Source of the DNA: Deferribacteres bacterium
GTDB lineage: Bacteria; Chrysiogenota; Deferribacteres; Deferribacterales; Geovibrionaceae
Assembly: GCA_023395255.1 (NCBI GenBank)
Contig: JAEWZN010000010.1
Coordinates: forward strand, 62,001-126,000
Direction: 5' to 3'
DNA length: 64,000 bases
Both the position numbers and the translations under genes were made by a program. The notes under the pieces are model-generated. The model was not told the origin of the DNA and made no database searches. It was given only the letters and a program-made list of their open reading frames with translations. Of the stretch, positions 1 to 9,395 are shown in pieces (the first letter of the stretch is position 1; each line of letters begins with the position of its first letter).

Positions 1-2
1 AG

Positions 3-566
<564 letters not shown>

Positions 567-580
567 GGCGGGAGCGTTTG

Positions 581-2935
581 ATGCAAAGCGGCTATCTGCA
601 CGAAGTGGTGGGAATCCTCACAGCCTCCGTGGCTGTGATGTTCATGTTTATGTATCTTTACGTAAACGAGCGCAACGACTACCTGAAAATATGGGGCTAC
701 AGCTGGTTATTTAACATTTTCAGATACATCGTGCAGATTATCATCCGCATGTACGGCGAAACCCATGTCCTTGTATTTCTTAAGCTTAGTTTTGTTCTTG
801 CCGGAGCCATGCTGCTCATCATGGGTGCGCACATGCTCATGGATAAAAAGCGGCCGCGTTTTATAATACCTGCTGTCGTGGCAGCGGAAGTCCTTCTTGC
901 TGCCGCTGTATTTGACGGTGCATCCTACTACACTGCTGATACTGCCGTATTCATACTGTCCTCAGCCGCCTTTGTGTATACCGGGGTTATTATACTTCTG
1001 TCCGGCTCATTTCAGGGTTTCGGGAAGAAAATAACCGGAATCTCCCTTGTGCTCTGGGGAATACACAAACAGACATACCCGGTTCTTGAACAGGCGGCAA
1101 GGGAAGGTTCAGTAAACATTCAGTACTATTCCGCCGGGTTTCAGCTTGCAGTATTTTTTACATTCACCGTTTCCGTGGGTGTTATTATAATGCATTTTGA
1201 AAAGGTAAAAAAACTTGAGAGGCATCTGTCCATAATTCTGGACAAGCTCAGCAGCGCGGGCAATTCAGCTTATTACAGCTTCAATTTCAGACCGGAGCCT
1301 TCTGTGGAGGTGCTCAGCGCTAATGCTGCCCGGCTCATAGGGTTCAGCAGTGATGAAAACCGGAACGCGGAAATAATACTGCGGATAGCGGATTATGAGA
1401 AGAGAAGGCAGAAATCCGAAAATCCGGTGGATATTGAATCGTTGCCGTTTACAGACTTCGAGGGGAGAACAAGATGGCTTGAGTTCTACAACATGGCAGA
1501 ATATTCCTCAGACGGCAGCTGCACAAGCCTCACAGGCTTTGTGTTTGATGTGTCGGATAAATATATGAAATTCCGCGAAAGCCTGAACAGGATGGAGTGG
1601 TACGAGGGGATGTTCAGGCTTTCGGGCGTTCCCATGCTTTTTATCAATATGAACACGCTTATGATTGAGGATGCTAACCGCGCCGCGGAAATATTTTTCG
1701 GTACAGGGGTGGAAAAAATGAAAAACTGCCTCCTGTCTGATTCAGTTTTCAGGGAAAACCCTTTTTCATCTGACTTTCTTAAAAAGATAGAGATAGAGGG
1801 TCAGGGTAAGATGCAGTGCACTTTTACAAGTGAAAAGGGGGTTACAAAGGATTTTCTGCTTCTTTGTGCGAAGGTTCGTTTCAGGGAAAGGGAATATATC
1901 TTTGCCATAGTTATGGACAAAAGCAACGAAAAATACCTGACAAACCGCCTTTTCAGCCTTGAGAGCATCCATAAGGCTCTGCTTAATGCGATGGATGAAG
2001 GGGTTATGGTTTTTGACGGTGCGATCAACATCAAGTTTATGAATAGCTCAGCAGAGCGGATTCTTAAATACAGCCCGTCATCCCAGCCCGAAAACCTCCG
2101 GGATATTCTCCGGCCCGGAACAGAAAATGAGGAGTGTCCGCTCCTTGAGGCGGTTGAAAAAAACAGAGGCATACACAGGGGCGAGGCTTTTTTCAAAAAC
2201 AGTGCGGGGAGCATAATTCCTGTTGCTTACAGCATAAACAAAATAGAGCATGACTCATACGAGAACGGGGGCGTTCTCGTTTTCAGGGATATTACTGAGG
2301 AAATAAATACAAAGGACGGTCTGATAGCGGGTCTGGAGGAAAAAAACTTTCTCATAAGAGAGATACATCACAGGGTAAAAAACAATCTCCAGATAGTCAG
2401 CAGCCTGCTCAGCATTCAGAGTGAGTATCTGAATGATGAAAAAGCCGTAAGTTATTTCAAAAACAGTATTCAGCGTATAAAATCCATGGCGATAATACAT
2501 GAAATGCTCTACAGGGGGGACAGCGCGCAGGGGCTTGATTTCAAAGCCTATCTCACAAAGCTTGTGGGGGAGATAGCAATGACTTACACCTCTGTGTGCC
2601 CGGTTTATGTTGATGTTGACTGCTGTGAGATGAGGCTTAATCTGGATGAGTCGATTGCGGTCAGTCTGCTGATAACCGAAATAATCACCAACTGTTATAA
2701 ACACGCATTCTGTAAAAACTCGGTTGATGCGCGCATAAATATACGTGTATGCTTCACTAATGACGAAAAACGGGAAATCCTGATTGCAGATAACGGAGTC
2801 GGTATTGAAGATGCCGATCGTTTCAGAAACTCAGATACCCTTGGTTCTCAGATAATTATCTCGCTTATCTCGCAGCTTGCCGGGGATTTGCGTATCGAAA
2901 ATAACGGCGGAACAGCTTTTATTTTGAAATTTTAA
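581..2935 (+). CDS. Membrane-bound PAS sensor histidine kinase, HisKA_2 type
   Basis: 784 residues. The N-terminal ~210 residues hold about seven hydrophobic segments, a membrane sensor region I cannot name. Two or three PAS-like regions follow (about residues 230-570). The kinase core is HisKA_2 type: EIHHRVKNNLQIVSSLLSIQ with the phospho-His near residue 596, then a HATPase_c domain with the N-box around ITEIITNCYKHAF and a G-box around DNGVGIEDAD. I prefer the ATG at 581 over the adjacent TTG at 578 because a GGAG at 571-574 is well placed. It lies directly upstream of a receiver-kinase hybrid and an NtrC activator, which are plausible partners. The signal is unknown. Confidence 0.9.
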   Translation: MQSGYLHEVVGILTASVAVMFMFMYLYVNERNDYLKIWGYSWLFNIFRYIVQIIIRMYGETHVLVFLKLSFVLAGAMLLIMGAHMLMDKKRPRFIIPAVVAAEVLLAAAVFDGASYYTADTAVFILSSAAFVYTGVIILLSGSFQGFGKKITGISLVLWGIHKQTYPVLEQAAREGSVNIQYYSAGFQLAVFFTFTVSVGVIIMHFEKVKKLERHLSIILDKLSSAGNSAYYSFNFRPEPSVEVLSANAARLIGFSSDENRNAEIILRIADYEKRRQKSENPVDIESLPFTDFEGRTRWLEFYNMAEYSSDGSCTSLTGFVFDVSDKYMKFRESLNRMEWYEGMFRLSGVPMLFINMNTLMIEDANRAAEIFFGTGVEKMKNCLLSDSVFRENPFSSDFLKKIEIEGQGKMQCTFTSEKGVTKDFLLLCAKVRFREREYIFAIVMDKSNEKYLTNRLFSLESIHKALLNAMDEGVMVFDGAINIKFMNSSAERILKYSPSSQPENLRDILRPGTENEECPLLEAVEKNRGIHRGEAFFKNSAGSIIPVAYSINKIEHDSYENGGVLVFRDITEEINTKDGLIAGLEEKNFLIREIHHRVKNNLQIVSSLLSIQSEYLNDEKAVSYFKNSIQRIKSMAIIHEMLYRGDSAQGLDFKAYLTKLVGEIAMTYTSVCPVYVDVDCCEMRLNLDESIAVSLLITEIITNCYKHAFCKNSVDARINIRVCFTNDEKREILIADNGVGIEDADRFRNSDTLGSQIIISLISQLAGDLRIENNGGTAFILKF

Positions 2936-2977
2936 CCTGTTATTTGTTAAAATTGCTATGAGCAAAAAGGAATTGTT

Positions 2978-4864
2978 ATGGGAAAGATACTTATTGTCGA
3001 AGATGAAGCTCTGATAGCAGTGGATATAAGGTCGAAGCTCTTAAGTTTCGGCTATTCTGAAGTCGTGTACGCGGTAAGGCCTGAGGACGCGATGAAGGAG
3101 ATAGAAAAAGAGGTTCCCTCTCTTGTACTTATGGATATTAATCTCAAGTCGGATCTTGACGGCATAGATCTGGCCGGAATCATAAATACATCATACAGAA
3201 TCCCGGTTGTGTTTCTCACAAGCTATTCTGACATAAGCACAATGGACAGAGCCAGCGAGGCCGCCCCCTACGGCTACATAGTAAAACCGGTGGAAACACA
3301 GTCGCTTTACTCTGTTGTCTCTATGGCTATTAAAAGAGCCTCCGTTGAGCGCAACCTTGTGGAGCAGAACGGGCTTTTTGAGGCAGTTCTGGAAAACTCC
3401 GCAGAAGGGATAGTGGTTGCGGATGAAGCGCTGAAAATAAAATACTTTAATCATATCTTCATGGATATTTTCGGAATAGAAAGGGGCGATATATACGGTG
3501 AGAGTCTGGATAAGGTCATCACTGAGATTGAGCCCTCACTCGCCGGAGTCGTTGCAGGGATTATAGAAGGCAGGGAGAGCAGCGCCAAAAGGATAGACAT
3601 CGGCATAGACGGAAAGCTCAAGGCCGTGCTCATGAACGTTTCCGCTTTCAGCCTGGACGGTGAGACCACAAGATACTTGTTCATTTTTTCAGATCTCAGC
3701 GAACTTGAGAGAATGAAGAACGAGCTGGACACCACAGCAAGAAACTTTGATGAAATTTTCGAAAAGAACCGCGATGCTCTGGTGCTCCTTAAAATTCCCG
3801 AACACACGGTATCTGACCTCAACCCTGCTGCAGAAAAGATGCTTGGCTTCAAAAAGAGTGAGATGCTGGGAAAAGTCCCCAAGGAACTGATACGTGTTCT
3901 CGCCGTCAACGGCTGCATTCTTGGCGATTCGGGGCAGGATGAGGCTGTGTGCACCATGACCCGTCACGCAGACGATGCATTCACATTTCTTGCCAATTCG
4001 CAGAGGCTCAGCATAGGCGGAACGGAATATCTCTATCTCTCCTTTAAGGACATCACAGAGGCGAAAAAACTTGAGAAAAGAGAACGCCAGCTACAGGAAA
4101 AGCTTATACAGACCAATAAAATGACCGCTCTGGGAACCTTGGTTTCGGGCATAGCGCACGAGATAAATAATCCGAACAATTTCATAATGTTCAACAGCAA
4201 AATGATGCTGGATCTCTGGAAGGGGTTCAGTCAGGTGCTGGACAGGGTTTATGAAAAAGAAGGGGATTTTGAGATAGAGAACCTGCCTTACTCTGTACTG
4301 CGGGAGGATATTCCCAAACTTCTGGAGGGGATAGCCGGAGGCTCGGAGAGGATCAAGAAAATTGTCCATGAGCTGAAAAGCTTTTCAAAAGGCGATTCAG
4401 AGCAGATGGATGACAGGATCAACATAGAAGAGGTTGTCACTTCTGCCGTGAAAATTCTGAATCAGCATATAATGAGGTACACTGCAAACTTTTCCGCCGA
4501 TGTGGCTAAGCCTGTACCCTGTTTCAAAGGGAACAGGCAGAAAGTGGAGCAGGTGCTCATCAACCTTATTCTCAACGCCCTTGAGGCGCTTAAGGATAAA
4601 AACGGCGCAGTGAGGCTTACTGCCTCGGCGGATGAAAGCGGAAATTTAAAAATATGCGTTTCCGATACCGGTGTAGGTATTCCCGGTGATATAATAAGAA
4701 GGATAACAGAGCCCTTCTTCACCACAAAGCTTAAGGACGGGGGGACCGGACTTGGGCTTTCTATTGTGTACACTTATGTGAAGGAGCATAAAGGAGATCT
4801 GGACTTTTTCTCCGAACCGGAGAAAGGAACAACGGTAACGGTGACGTTTCCCGCACAGGGATGA
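2978..4864 (+). CDS. Response regulator-PAS-PAS-histidine kinase hybrid
   Basis: 628 residues. An N-terminal receiver domain (acidic pocket VEDEA, phospho-Asp 53 in LVLMDINL, Lys in YIVKPVE) is followed by two PAS domains (about 128-245 and 250-370). A canonical HisKA box has the phospho-His at residue 394 (SGIAHEINNPNN), and HATPase_c carries DTGVGI and GTGLGLSIV. No transmembrane segment is visible, so it is probably cytoplasmic. With the receiver at the N-terminus it could take phosphate from the upstream kinase and pass it on through its own kinase core. Its stop overlaps the ATG at 4861, so it is probably translated together with the NtrC-type gene. The stimulus is unknown. Confidence 0.9.
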   Translation: MGKILIVEDEALIAVDIRSKLLSFGYSEVVYAVRPEDAMKEIEKEVPSLVLMDINLKSDLDGIDLAGIINTSYRIPVVFLTSYSDISTMDRASEAAPYGYIVKPVETQSLYSVVSMAIKRASVERNLVEQNGLFEAVLENSAEGIVVADEALKIKYFNHIFMDIFGIERGDIYGESLDKVITEIEPSLAGVVAGIIEGRESSAKRIDIGIDGKLKAVLMNVSAFSLDGETTRYLFIFSDLSELERMKNELDTTARNFDEIFEKNRDALVLLKIPEHTVSDLNPAAEKMLGFKKSEMLGKVPKELIRVLAVNGCILGDSGQDEAVCTMTRHADDAFTFLANSQRLSIGGTEYLYLSFKDITEAKKLEKRERQLQEKLIQTNKMTALGTLVSGIAHEINNPNNFIMFNSKMMLDLWKGFSQVLDRVYEKEGDFEIENLPYSVLREDIPKLLEGIAGGSERIKKIVHELKSFSKGDSEQMDDRINIEEVVTSAVKILNQHIMRYTANFSADVAKPVPCFKGNRQKVEQVLINLILNALEALKDKNGAVRLTASADESGNLKICVSDTGVGIPGDIIRRITEPFFTTKLKDGGTGLGLSIVYTYVKEHKGDLDFFSEPEKGTTVTVTFPAQG

Positions 4865-4878
4865 GCGGGAGGAATTTT

Positions 4879-6270
4879 ATGCTGAAATATGATGCGCCCA
4901 TCCTTCTCGTTGATGACGAGGAGGACATTCTTTTTTCATACAGTTTTGCTCTTAAAAGCGCGGGATATAAAAATGTAACCGCTGCCTCCGGCGGTAAAAA
5001 AGCAATCGAAATCCTCGGACAGAAAGCTTTTGCGCTGGTAGTACTCGATCTTTACATGCCGGAAGTGGACGGCAATGACATTCTTGATTTCATTTCAGCC
5101 AGATACCCCGGCACACCTGTGGTAATCATAACAGCGGCGGACGATTCACAGACTGCGGTAAACTGCCTTAAAAAAGGGGCGGACGACTACATACTCAAAC
5201 CTGTGGACAGTCTGCGCTTCATCACCACCATAAAAAATATTCTCGAAAAAGAGGAACTTAAACGTCAGGTGGAGAGTTTTTCCGATGCCGCCGAGGTTTC
5301 TCATCTTAAATGCCCGGAGGATTTCGGGGCGATTGTCACCAAAGAGAGCGGCATGTACTCCATATTCAAGTATATAGAGGCCGTGGCGGGAGGCATGCAG
5401 CCTGTCCTTATCTGCGGTGAGACAGGCACGGGGAAGGAGCTCATGGCAGAGGCGGTTCATAAGGCCAGCCGGAGAAAGGGAGCATTTGTCCCCGTGAATG
5501 TTGCGGATGTGGATGACACCGTTTTCTCGGATACTCTTTTCGGTCACAGGAAGGGAGCCTTCACCGGGGCGGATAAGGCACGGCGCGGTCTTCTCCTTGA
5601 AGCTTCAGGGGGCACTCTGTTTCTGGATGAGGTGGGGGACATCTCCGAAAATTCTCAGCTTAAACTTCTCCGTTTTCTTCAGGAAGGCACTTTCCGCGCC
5701 ATAGGGAGTGACACGGAGGAGAAGTCCGATGTGCGCATTGTGCTTGCCACAAATGCAGATCTCGAAAAAAAGGTCGAGGCAGGCAGGTTCAGAAAAGACC
5801 TCTACTACAGAATAGCAATACATAAGCTCCTGCTTCCGCCGCTCAGGGAAAGGAAGGGGGACATCGCCCTGCTTTTTTCCCATTTTTATAAGCTTGCCGG
5901 CAAAGAGCTGGGCACGCCGACCAAAACTTTTGAGAAAGCTGCGGCGGGTGTACTCTCCTCGTACACTTTTCCGGGAAATATCAGGGAGCTTCGCGCCATA
6001 GCATATGATCTTGCCGCAAGGAGCGGGGATGTACTGAGCGCTGGGGATGTTATCTCTTATCTGGAATCCACCGGCAGAAGCAGGGGCGCAGTGAGCTCAA
6101 ACATGCCCGGCGGAGCGCAGTTCACTTATTCCGGCAGATTCCCTTCGCTGAAAGACATGGAGAATATTCTGATCGATGAAGCGCTGAAAATCAGCGGCGG
6201 CAACCAGAGCAAGGCGGCATCCCTTCTGGGTATATCCCGGCAGGCCATGAATAAAAGAGTCAAGGGCTGA
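4879..6270 (+). CDS. Sigma54-dependent response regulator, NtrC family
   Basis: 463 residues from the ATG at 4879, chosen because GGGAGGA at 4867-4873 is ideally placed; an in-frame ATG at 4861 overlaps the previous stop but has poorer spacing. Domains: receiver (LLVDDEED, phospho-Asp 57 in VVLDLYMP), AAA+ ATPase (Walker A GETGTGKE near 180; the sigma54-contacting GAFTGA loop; Walker B GGTLFLDEVGD), and a C-terminal Fis-type helix-turn-helix (GGNQSKAASLLGISRQAMNK). The intact GAFTGA loop predicts activation of RNA polymerase-sigma54. It is the output of the two upstream kinases by position. Target promoters are not evident in this window. Confidence 0.94.
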   Translation: MLKYDAPILLVDDEEDILFSYSFALKSAGYKNVTAASGGKKAIEILGQKAFALVVLDLYMPEVDGNDILDFISARYPGTPVVIITAADDSQTAVNCLKKGADDYILKPVDSLRFITTIKNILEKEELKRQVESFSDAAEVSHLKCPEDFGAIVTKESGMYSIFKYIEAVAGGMQPVLICGETGTGKELMAEAVHKASRRKGAFVPVNVADVDDTVFSDTLFGHRKGAFTGADKARRGLLLEASGGTLFLDEVGDISENSQLKLLRFLQEGTFRAIGSDTEEKSDVRIVLATNADLEKKVEAGRFRKDLYYRIAIHKLLLPPLRERKGDIALLFSHFYKLAGKELGTPTKTFEKAAAGVLSSYTFPGNIRELRAIAYDLAARSGDVLSAGDVISYLESTGRSRGAVSSNMPGGAQFTYSGRFPSLKDMENILIDEALKISGGNQSKAASLLGISRQAMNKRVKG

Positions 6271-6285
6271 ATCTTTGTTTTTATT

Positions 6286-6304
6286 TCCTATCAGTGATAT
6301 AGGA
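6286..6304. promoter_or_regulatory. Inverted repeat upstream of the Rrf2/cco promoter
   Basis: TCCTAT and ATAGGA form perfect 6-base arms around a 7-base spacer, ending 23 bases before the -35 box of the promoter at 6328. It could be an upstream operator for the cco operon. It lacks a T-run and follows the NtrC-type stop by 15 bases, so a weak terminator is less likely. Confidence 0.35.
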
Positions 6305-6327
6305 TTAATATTGTCTTTTTAAATCTG

Positions 6328-6356
6328 TTGACAAGGGGGAGAAAGAGGGATATTGT
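6328..6356 (+). promoter_or_regulatory. Sigma70-type promoter for rrf2-ccoNOQGHSI
   Basis: TTGACA (6328-6333), 17 bases, TATTGT (6351-6356). This is a near-consensus promoter placed 20 bases before the TTG start of the Rrf2 gene. Because only 42 bases separate that gene from ccoN and no terminator is present, it probably drives the whole oxidase operon. Confidence 0.65.
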
Positions 6357-6372
6357 TGACCTATGAGGTAAA
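6356..6372. promoter_or_regulatory. Imperfect dyad over the start region, candidate Rrf2 operator
   Basis: TTGACCT-ATG-AGGTAAA is a dyad with one mismatch that begins at the last base of the -10 box and covers the ribosome binding site (GAGG at 6365-6368). Rrf2 regulators commonly repress their own promoters from operators at this location. The assignment rests on position and symmetry only. Confidence 0.4.
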
Positions 6373-6375
6373 CAA

Positions 6376-6774
6376 TTGGACTCTTTCATTGCCAGAGAAG
6401 GCGACTACGCCATAAGGATTGTTGTTTATTTAGCCGAAAACGGCGGGATGAAAAAAGTGGAAGATATAAGCGCAGCCATAGGGGTTCCCAAACCCACAAC
6501 GGCAAAGGTCATAAACCGGCTTAAAAAGTGCGGCTTCATCACCACACGAACAGGCAAAAACGGCGGCATAGAGGCTGCCCCCTCCGCAGCGGAGGCGAGC
6601 CTGTACGATATTCTCAAATGCATGGGTGTCACACTGGATATAAATGTGTGTGTGGCTCACCCTTCCGCCTGTTCCCGCAAACCCTTCTGCCGCGTGACCC
6701 ACAGACTGGGCGAAATCCAATCAGTAATGACGGAACAATTGATGAACTCCAGGGTAAAAGACTTCATTTATTAA
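6376..6774 (+). CDS. Rrf2-family regulator with three-cysteine cluster site
   Basis: 132 residues, TTG start supported by GAGG seven bases upstream. The N-terminal winged helix is typical of Rrf2 (EGDYAIRIVVYLAENGG, then a PKPTTAKVINRLKKCGFI recognition segment). Three cysteines follow in a C-X6-C-X5-C arrangement (VCVAHPSACSRKPFC), close to the C-X5-C-X5/7-C Fe-S ligands of IscR and NsrR. A role as an Fe-S, oxygen or NO sensor controlling the downstream cbb3 oxidase operon is likely from context. The gene is the first of that operon, so autoregulation would set oxidase levels. Whether the cluster is [2Fe-2S] or [4Fe-4S] cannot be told from sequence. Confidence 0.88.
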   Translation: MDSFIAREGDYAIRIVVYLAENGGMKKVEDISAAIGVPKPTTAKVINRLKKCGFITTRTGKNGGIEAAPSAAEASLYDILKCMGVTLDINVCVAHPSACSRKPFCRVTHRLGEIQSVMTEQLMNSRVKDFIY

Positions 6775-6816
6775 TTACATACATGGAGCTGCCAAAAAGG
6801 CGGCAGGAGGTTCTAA

Positions 6817-8226
6817 ATGAATGAATACTCATATGACTACAGAACGGTGCAGGGGTTCATACTCTCTGCAATCTTCTGGGGAGTCATCGGGCTTGTCATC
6901 GGCCTTCTTATCTCAGTGCAGATGTGGAATGTCGACTTCAACTTCGGTGAATATTTCTCCTACGGAAGACTGAGAACCATCCACACTAATGTCCTTGCTT
7001 ACGGGCTTGGGATCGGTGCAGAGTTCGGTATTTTTTACTATCTTACCATCAGGCTCACCAAAAGGAACCTTGTGCTGGGTAAGCTGGCCAGATTTCACCT
7101 CTGGCTGTTTAACGTAGGCATGGTTCTGGCGACCTTCACCCTTTTCATAGGGATGAACCAGTCACTTGAGTATGCTGAGTTTGAGTGGCCCATCGACATA
7201 GCCATTGTTATTCTCTGGGTGATTTTCACCATCGTTATTCTTACCAACATTTTCAAAAGGAAAGAGGAGCATATGTACGTTTCTCTCTGGTACATAATCG
7301 CAACACTTATAGCAGTTGCAATTCTGTACATAGTGAACAACCTGCATATCCCCGCCACGCTGACCAAATCTTACCACCTGTTCGCAGGGACAAACAGCGC
7401 GAACGTTGAATGGTGGTACGGGCATAACGCCGTGGGCTTCCTTTTCACCACGCCCATACTGGCGATGTTCTATTATTTTCTTCCCAAAGCGACAGGACTC
7501 CCCCTCTACAGCCACAGACTCTCAATTATATCTTTCTGGTCGCTGATATTCGCCTACCTCTGGACAGGCGCGCATCACCTTGTCTACACACCCCTGCCCG
7601 ACTGGATTCAGACTCTGGGCATAGCCTTCACACTGTTCCTCATAGCTCCCTCGTGGGGCTCCGTTATCAACGGCTACTTCACTGTGGACGCAGACTGGGG
7701 CAAAATGAGGACAAACTACCTCACCAAGTTCTTTGTGCTGGGCATTACCTTTTACGGTTTGCAGACCATTCAGGGCCCCTCACAGGGGATCAGGGTGATA
7801 AGCTCACTTATCCACTATACAGACTGGGTTCCCGGTCATGTTCATATGGGTACAATGGGCTGGGTGACTATGGTTATCTGTGCATCCGTGTATGTGATTA
7901 TTCCCCACATATACAAAACTAAGATTTTCAGCGAGAAGGTGGCAAACATCCACTTCTGGCTTGTGCTTGTGGGACAGCTCATGTTCTCCGTAACCATGTG
8001 GGTAACAGGTATTCAGCAGGGCGCTATGTGGAAAATGACCAACGCCGACGGAAGCCTGAAATACACATTTATGGAAACACTCGTGGGCAACTACCCATAC
8101 TGGCAGATGAGAACCGTGGCCGGCGTTATCTTCGTCGTGGGCATGCTGTTCTTTGTTTATAACGTTTTCATGACAATCAGACAGGGGCAGACTCAGGCTG
8201 CCGCTGCTGAAGCGAAAGCAGCGTAA
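6817..8226 (+). CDS. ccoN: cbb3-type cytochrome c oxidase subunit I
   Basis: 469 residues, about twelve membrane helices. This is the catalytic heme-copper subunit that reduces O2 at low oxygen tension. The motif WWYGHNAVGFLF and the later YLWTGAHHLVYTPLPDW segment carry conserved histidines of the active-site metals; TIHTNVLAYGLG and HYTDWVPGHVHMG supply further histidines in the expected heme-ligand regions. Length matches ordinary CcoN and there is no CcoO fusion here. A strong AGGAGG precedes the ATG, and a short CTGCC/GGCAG hairpin lies just upstream of it. First structural gene of the oxidase operon, 12 bases before ccoO. Confidence 0.97.
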   Translation: MNEYSYDYRTVQGFILSAIFWGVIGLVIGLLISVQMWNVDFNFGEYFSYGRLRTIHTNVLAYGLGIGAEFGIFYYLTIRLTKRNLVLGKLARFHLWLFNVGMVLATFTLFIGMNQSLEYAEFEWPIDIAIVILWVIFTIVILTNIFKRKEEHMYVSLWYIIATLIAVAILYIVNNLHIPATLTKSYHLFAGTNSANVEWWYGHNAVGFLFTTPILAMFYYFLPKATGLPLYSHRLSIISFWSLIFAYLWTGAHHLVYTPLPDWIQTLGIAFTLFLIAPSWGSVINGYFTVDADWGKMRTNYLTKFFVLGITFYGLQTIQGPSQGIRVISSLIHYTDWVPGHVHMGTMGWVTMVICASVYVIIPHIYKTKIFSEKVANIHFWLVLVGQLMFSVTMWVTGIQQGAMWKMTNADGSLKYTFMETLVGNYPYWQMRTVAGVIFVVGMLFFVYNVFMTIRQGQTQAAAAEAKAA

Positions 8227-8238
8227 GGAGGTGCGGTG

Positions 8239-9123
8239 ATGAGTCAGAAAAAAGATATTTACTCCAAAACCATACCGTTTGCGCTGATGGTTGCTGTTAC
8301 CATACTCGTAGGTACAATTGTAACCACTATCGCCCCTATGTTTACAAAAGGCATGCACCCTAAGCTTGATAACCTTAAGCCTTATACCATCCTCGAACTT
8401 GCAGGGCGTGATGTTTATCAGAAAGAAGGCTGCGTAAACTGCCACACTCAGACAGTAAGACCGCTTAAGGCTGATGTTCTCCGTTACGGGGATTACTCCA
8501 AAGCGGGCGAATTTGCCTATGACCGTCCCTTCCTCTGGGGCTCGAAACGCACAGGTCCCGACCTTGCGAGGGTGGGCGGCAAATATTCTGACGAATGGCA
8601 CATTCAGCATATGGAAAACCCGCAGGCATTCTTCCCCAAATCGAACATGCCCAAGTATCCGTGGCTGAAAGATAAGCCTCTTAATGTGAACGAGATGAAA
8701 GCCAGAATGAACGCTCTCGGCTTCCCGTACACAGAGGAAGACCTCGCACAGGCTGCGGAGTCAACCGAGCTTGACGCAATGGTTGCTTACCTTCAGGTTC
8801 TGGGAACAGCAGTTGAGAAGGAAGGCGTGATGCTTGTTGAAGAGGACTCAGTTGAAGAAACAAACCCGCTGGCCGGAAATGCGGAAGCACTGGCAGAGGG
8901 CAAGGCTCTTTACGCTGCTGAGTGCGCAGGCTGCCACGGTGTTAATGCAGAAGGCAACATAGGCGCTTCTCTTGTGGATTACGCTTCTGCCGAACCGGCT
9001 TCGAGAGACACTTATATAATAATTGCCAACGGCTACGAAGGCGTGATGCCCGGCTTTGCATCCTCTTTCAGCAGAGAGAGAATCTGGGCGCTGGTTGAGT
9101 ATATTGAATCACTCGCTGAGTAA
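8239..9123 (+). CDS. ccoO: cbb3 oxidase subunit CcoO fused to a CcoP-like cytochrome c domain
   Basis: 294 residues from the ATG at 8239 (AAGGAGG seven bases upstream; the GTG at 8236 is less likely). Residues 1-190 are standard FixO/CcoO: one N-terminal membrane helix, heme motif CVNCH (65-69) and SNMPKYPWL with the axial Met near 137. Residues about 215-294 add a second cytochrome c domain, CAGCH (229-233) with axial Met in GVMPGF near 270, which looks like the terminal heme domain of CcoP. The linker is acidic (EEDSVEETNP). The next gene is a CcoP membrane anchor with no heme. The oxidase would therefore carry two c hemes outside CcoN instead of the usual three. Confidence 0.93.
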   Translation: MSQKKDIYSKTIPFALMVAVTILVGTIVTTIAPMFTKGMHPKLDNLKPYTILELAGRDVYQKEGCVNCHTQTVRPLKADVLRYGDYSKAGEFAYDRPFLWGSKRTGPDLARVGGKYSDEWHIQHMENPQAFFPKSNMPKYPWLKDKPLNVNEMKARMNALGFPYTEEDLAQAAESTELDAMVAYLQVLGTAVEKEGVMLVEEDSVEETNPLAGNAEALAEGKALYAAECAGCHGVNAEGNIGASLVDYASAEPASRDTYIIIANGYEGVMPGFASSFSRERIWALVEYIESLAE

Positions 9124-9134
9124 GGAGAAAGGCC

Positions 9135-9323
9135 ATGCAGAAAGAAGAATTCGATAATTTTGAAGAATTTAACCGCAAGGACACGGAGCATAAGCTCCCC
9201 TTGGGCTGGCTTGTGCTTTTTATCGGGCTGATTCTCTGGGGTGTGTACTATTTCGCAATGTATACCCCCGCTATCAGCGGCTGGACACAGGAAAAGGCCT
9301 ACCAGGAAAGCATAGAAAAATAA
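9135..9323 (+). CDS. CcoP N-terminal membrane-anchor protein (FixP_N only, no heme domain)
   Basis: 62 residues. FixP_N-like sequence: acidic start (EEFDNFEEFNRKDTEHKLPLGW), one membrane helix (LVLFIGLILWGVYYFAMY) and TPAISGW near the end, as in the first 60 residues of CcoP. It then stops, without any CXXCH motif. There is a good ribosome binding site (AAGGAG). The missing cytochrome domain appears to have moved to the C-terminus of CcoO. No heme motif is found in the 72 bases to the next gene, so this is not simply a frameshifted CcoP. Confidence 0.88.
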   Translation: MQKEEFDNFEEFNRKDTEHKLPLGWLVLFIGLILWGVYYFAMYTPAISGWTQEKAYQESIEK

Positions 9324-9342
9324 CCAGACTATAAACTTAAGA

Positions 9343-9372
9343 CCCCTCCGCGGCATGCAGTCTGCGGAGGGG
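9343..9372 (+). terminator. Intra-operon GC-rich hairpin
   Basis: CCCCTCCGC (9343-9351) and GCGGAGGGG (9364-9372) form a perfect 9-bp stem with a 12-base loop. No U-run follows, so it is more likely an RNA stability or partial termination element separating the subunit genes from the assembly genes than a full terminator. Confidence 0.55.
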
Positions 9373-9395
9373 CATATTAAAAGGACGGAAAACTG

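Noticed and set aside
7804..8610. Long minus-strand reading frame opposite ccoN/ccoO
   Set aside because: It is a shadow of the two conserved oxidase genes and shows no family features.
9123..9395. Frameshifted or broken ccoP
   Set aside because: The anchor ORF has its own good ribosome site and no heme motif exists in any frame before ccoQ; the heme domain is found fused to CcoO.
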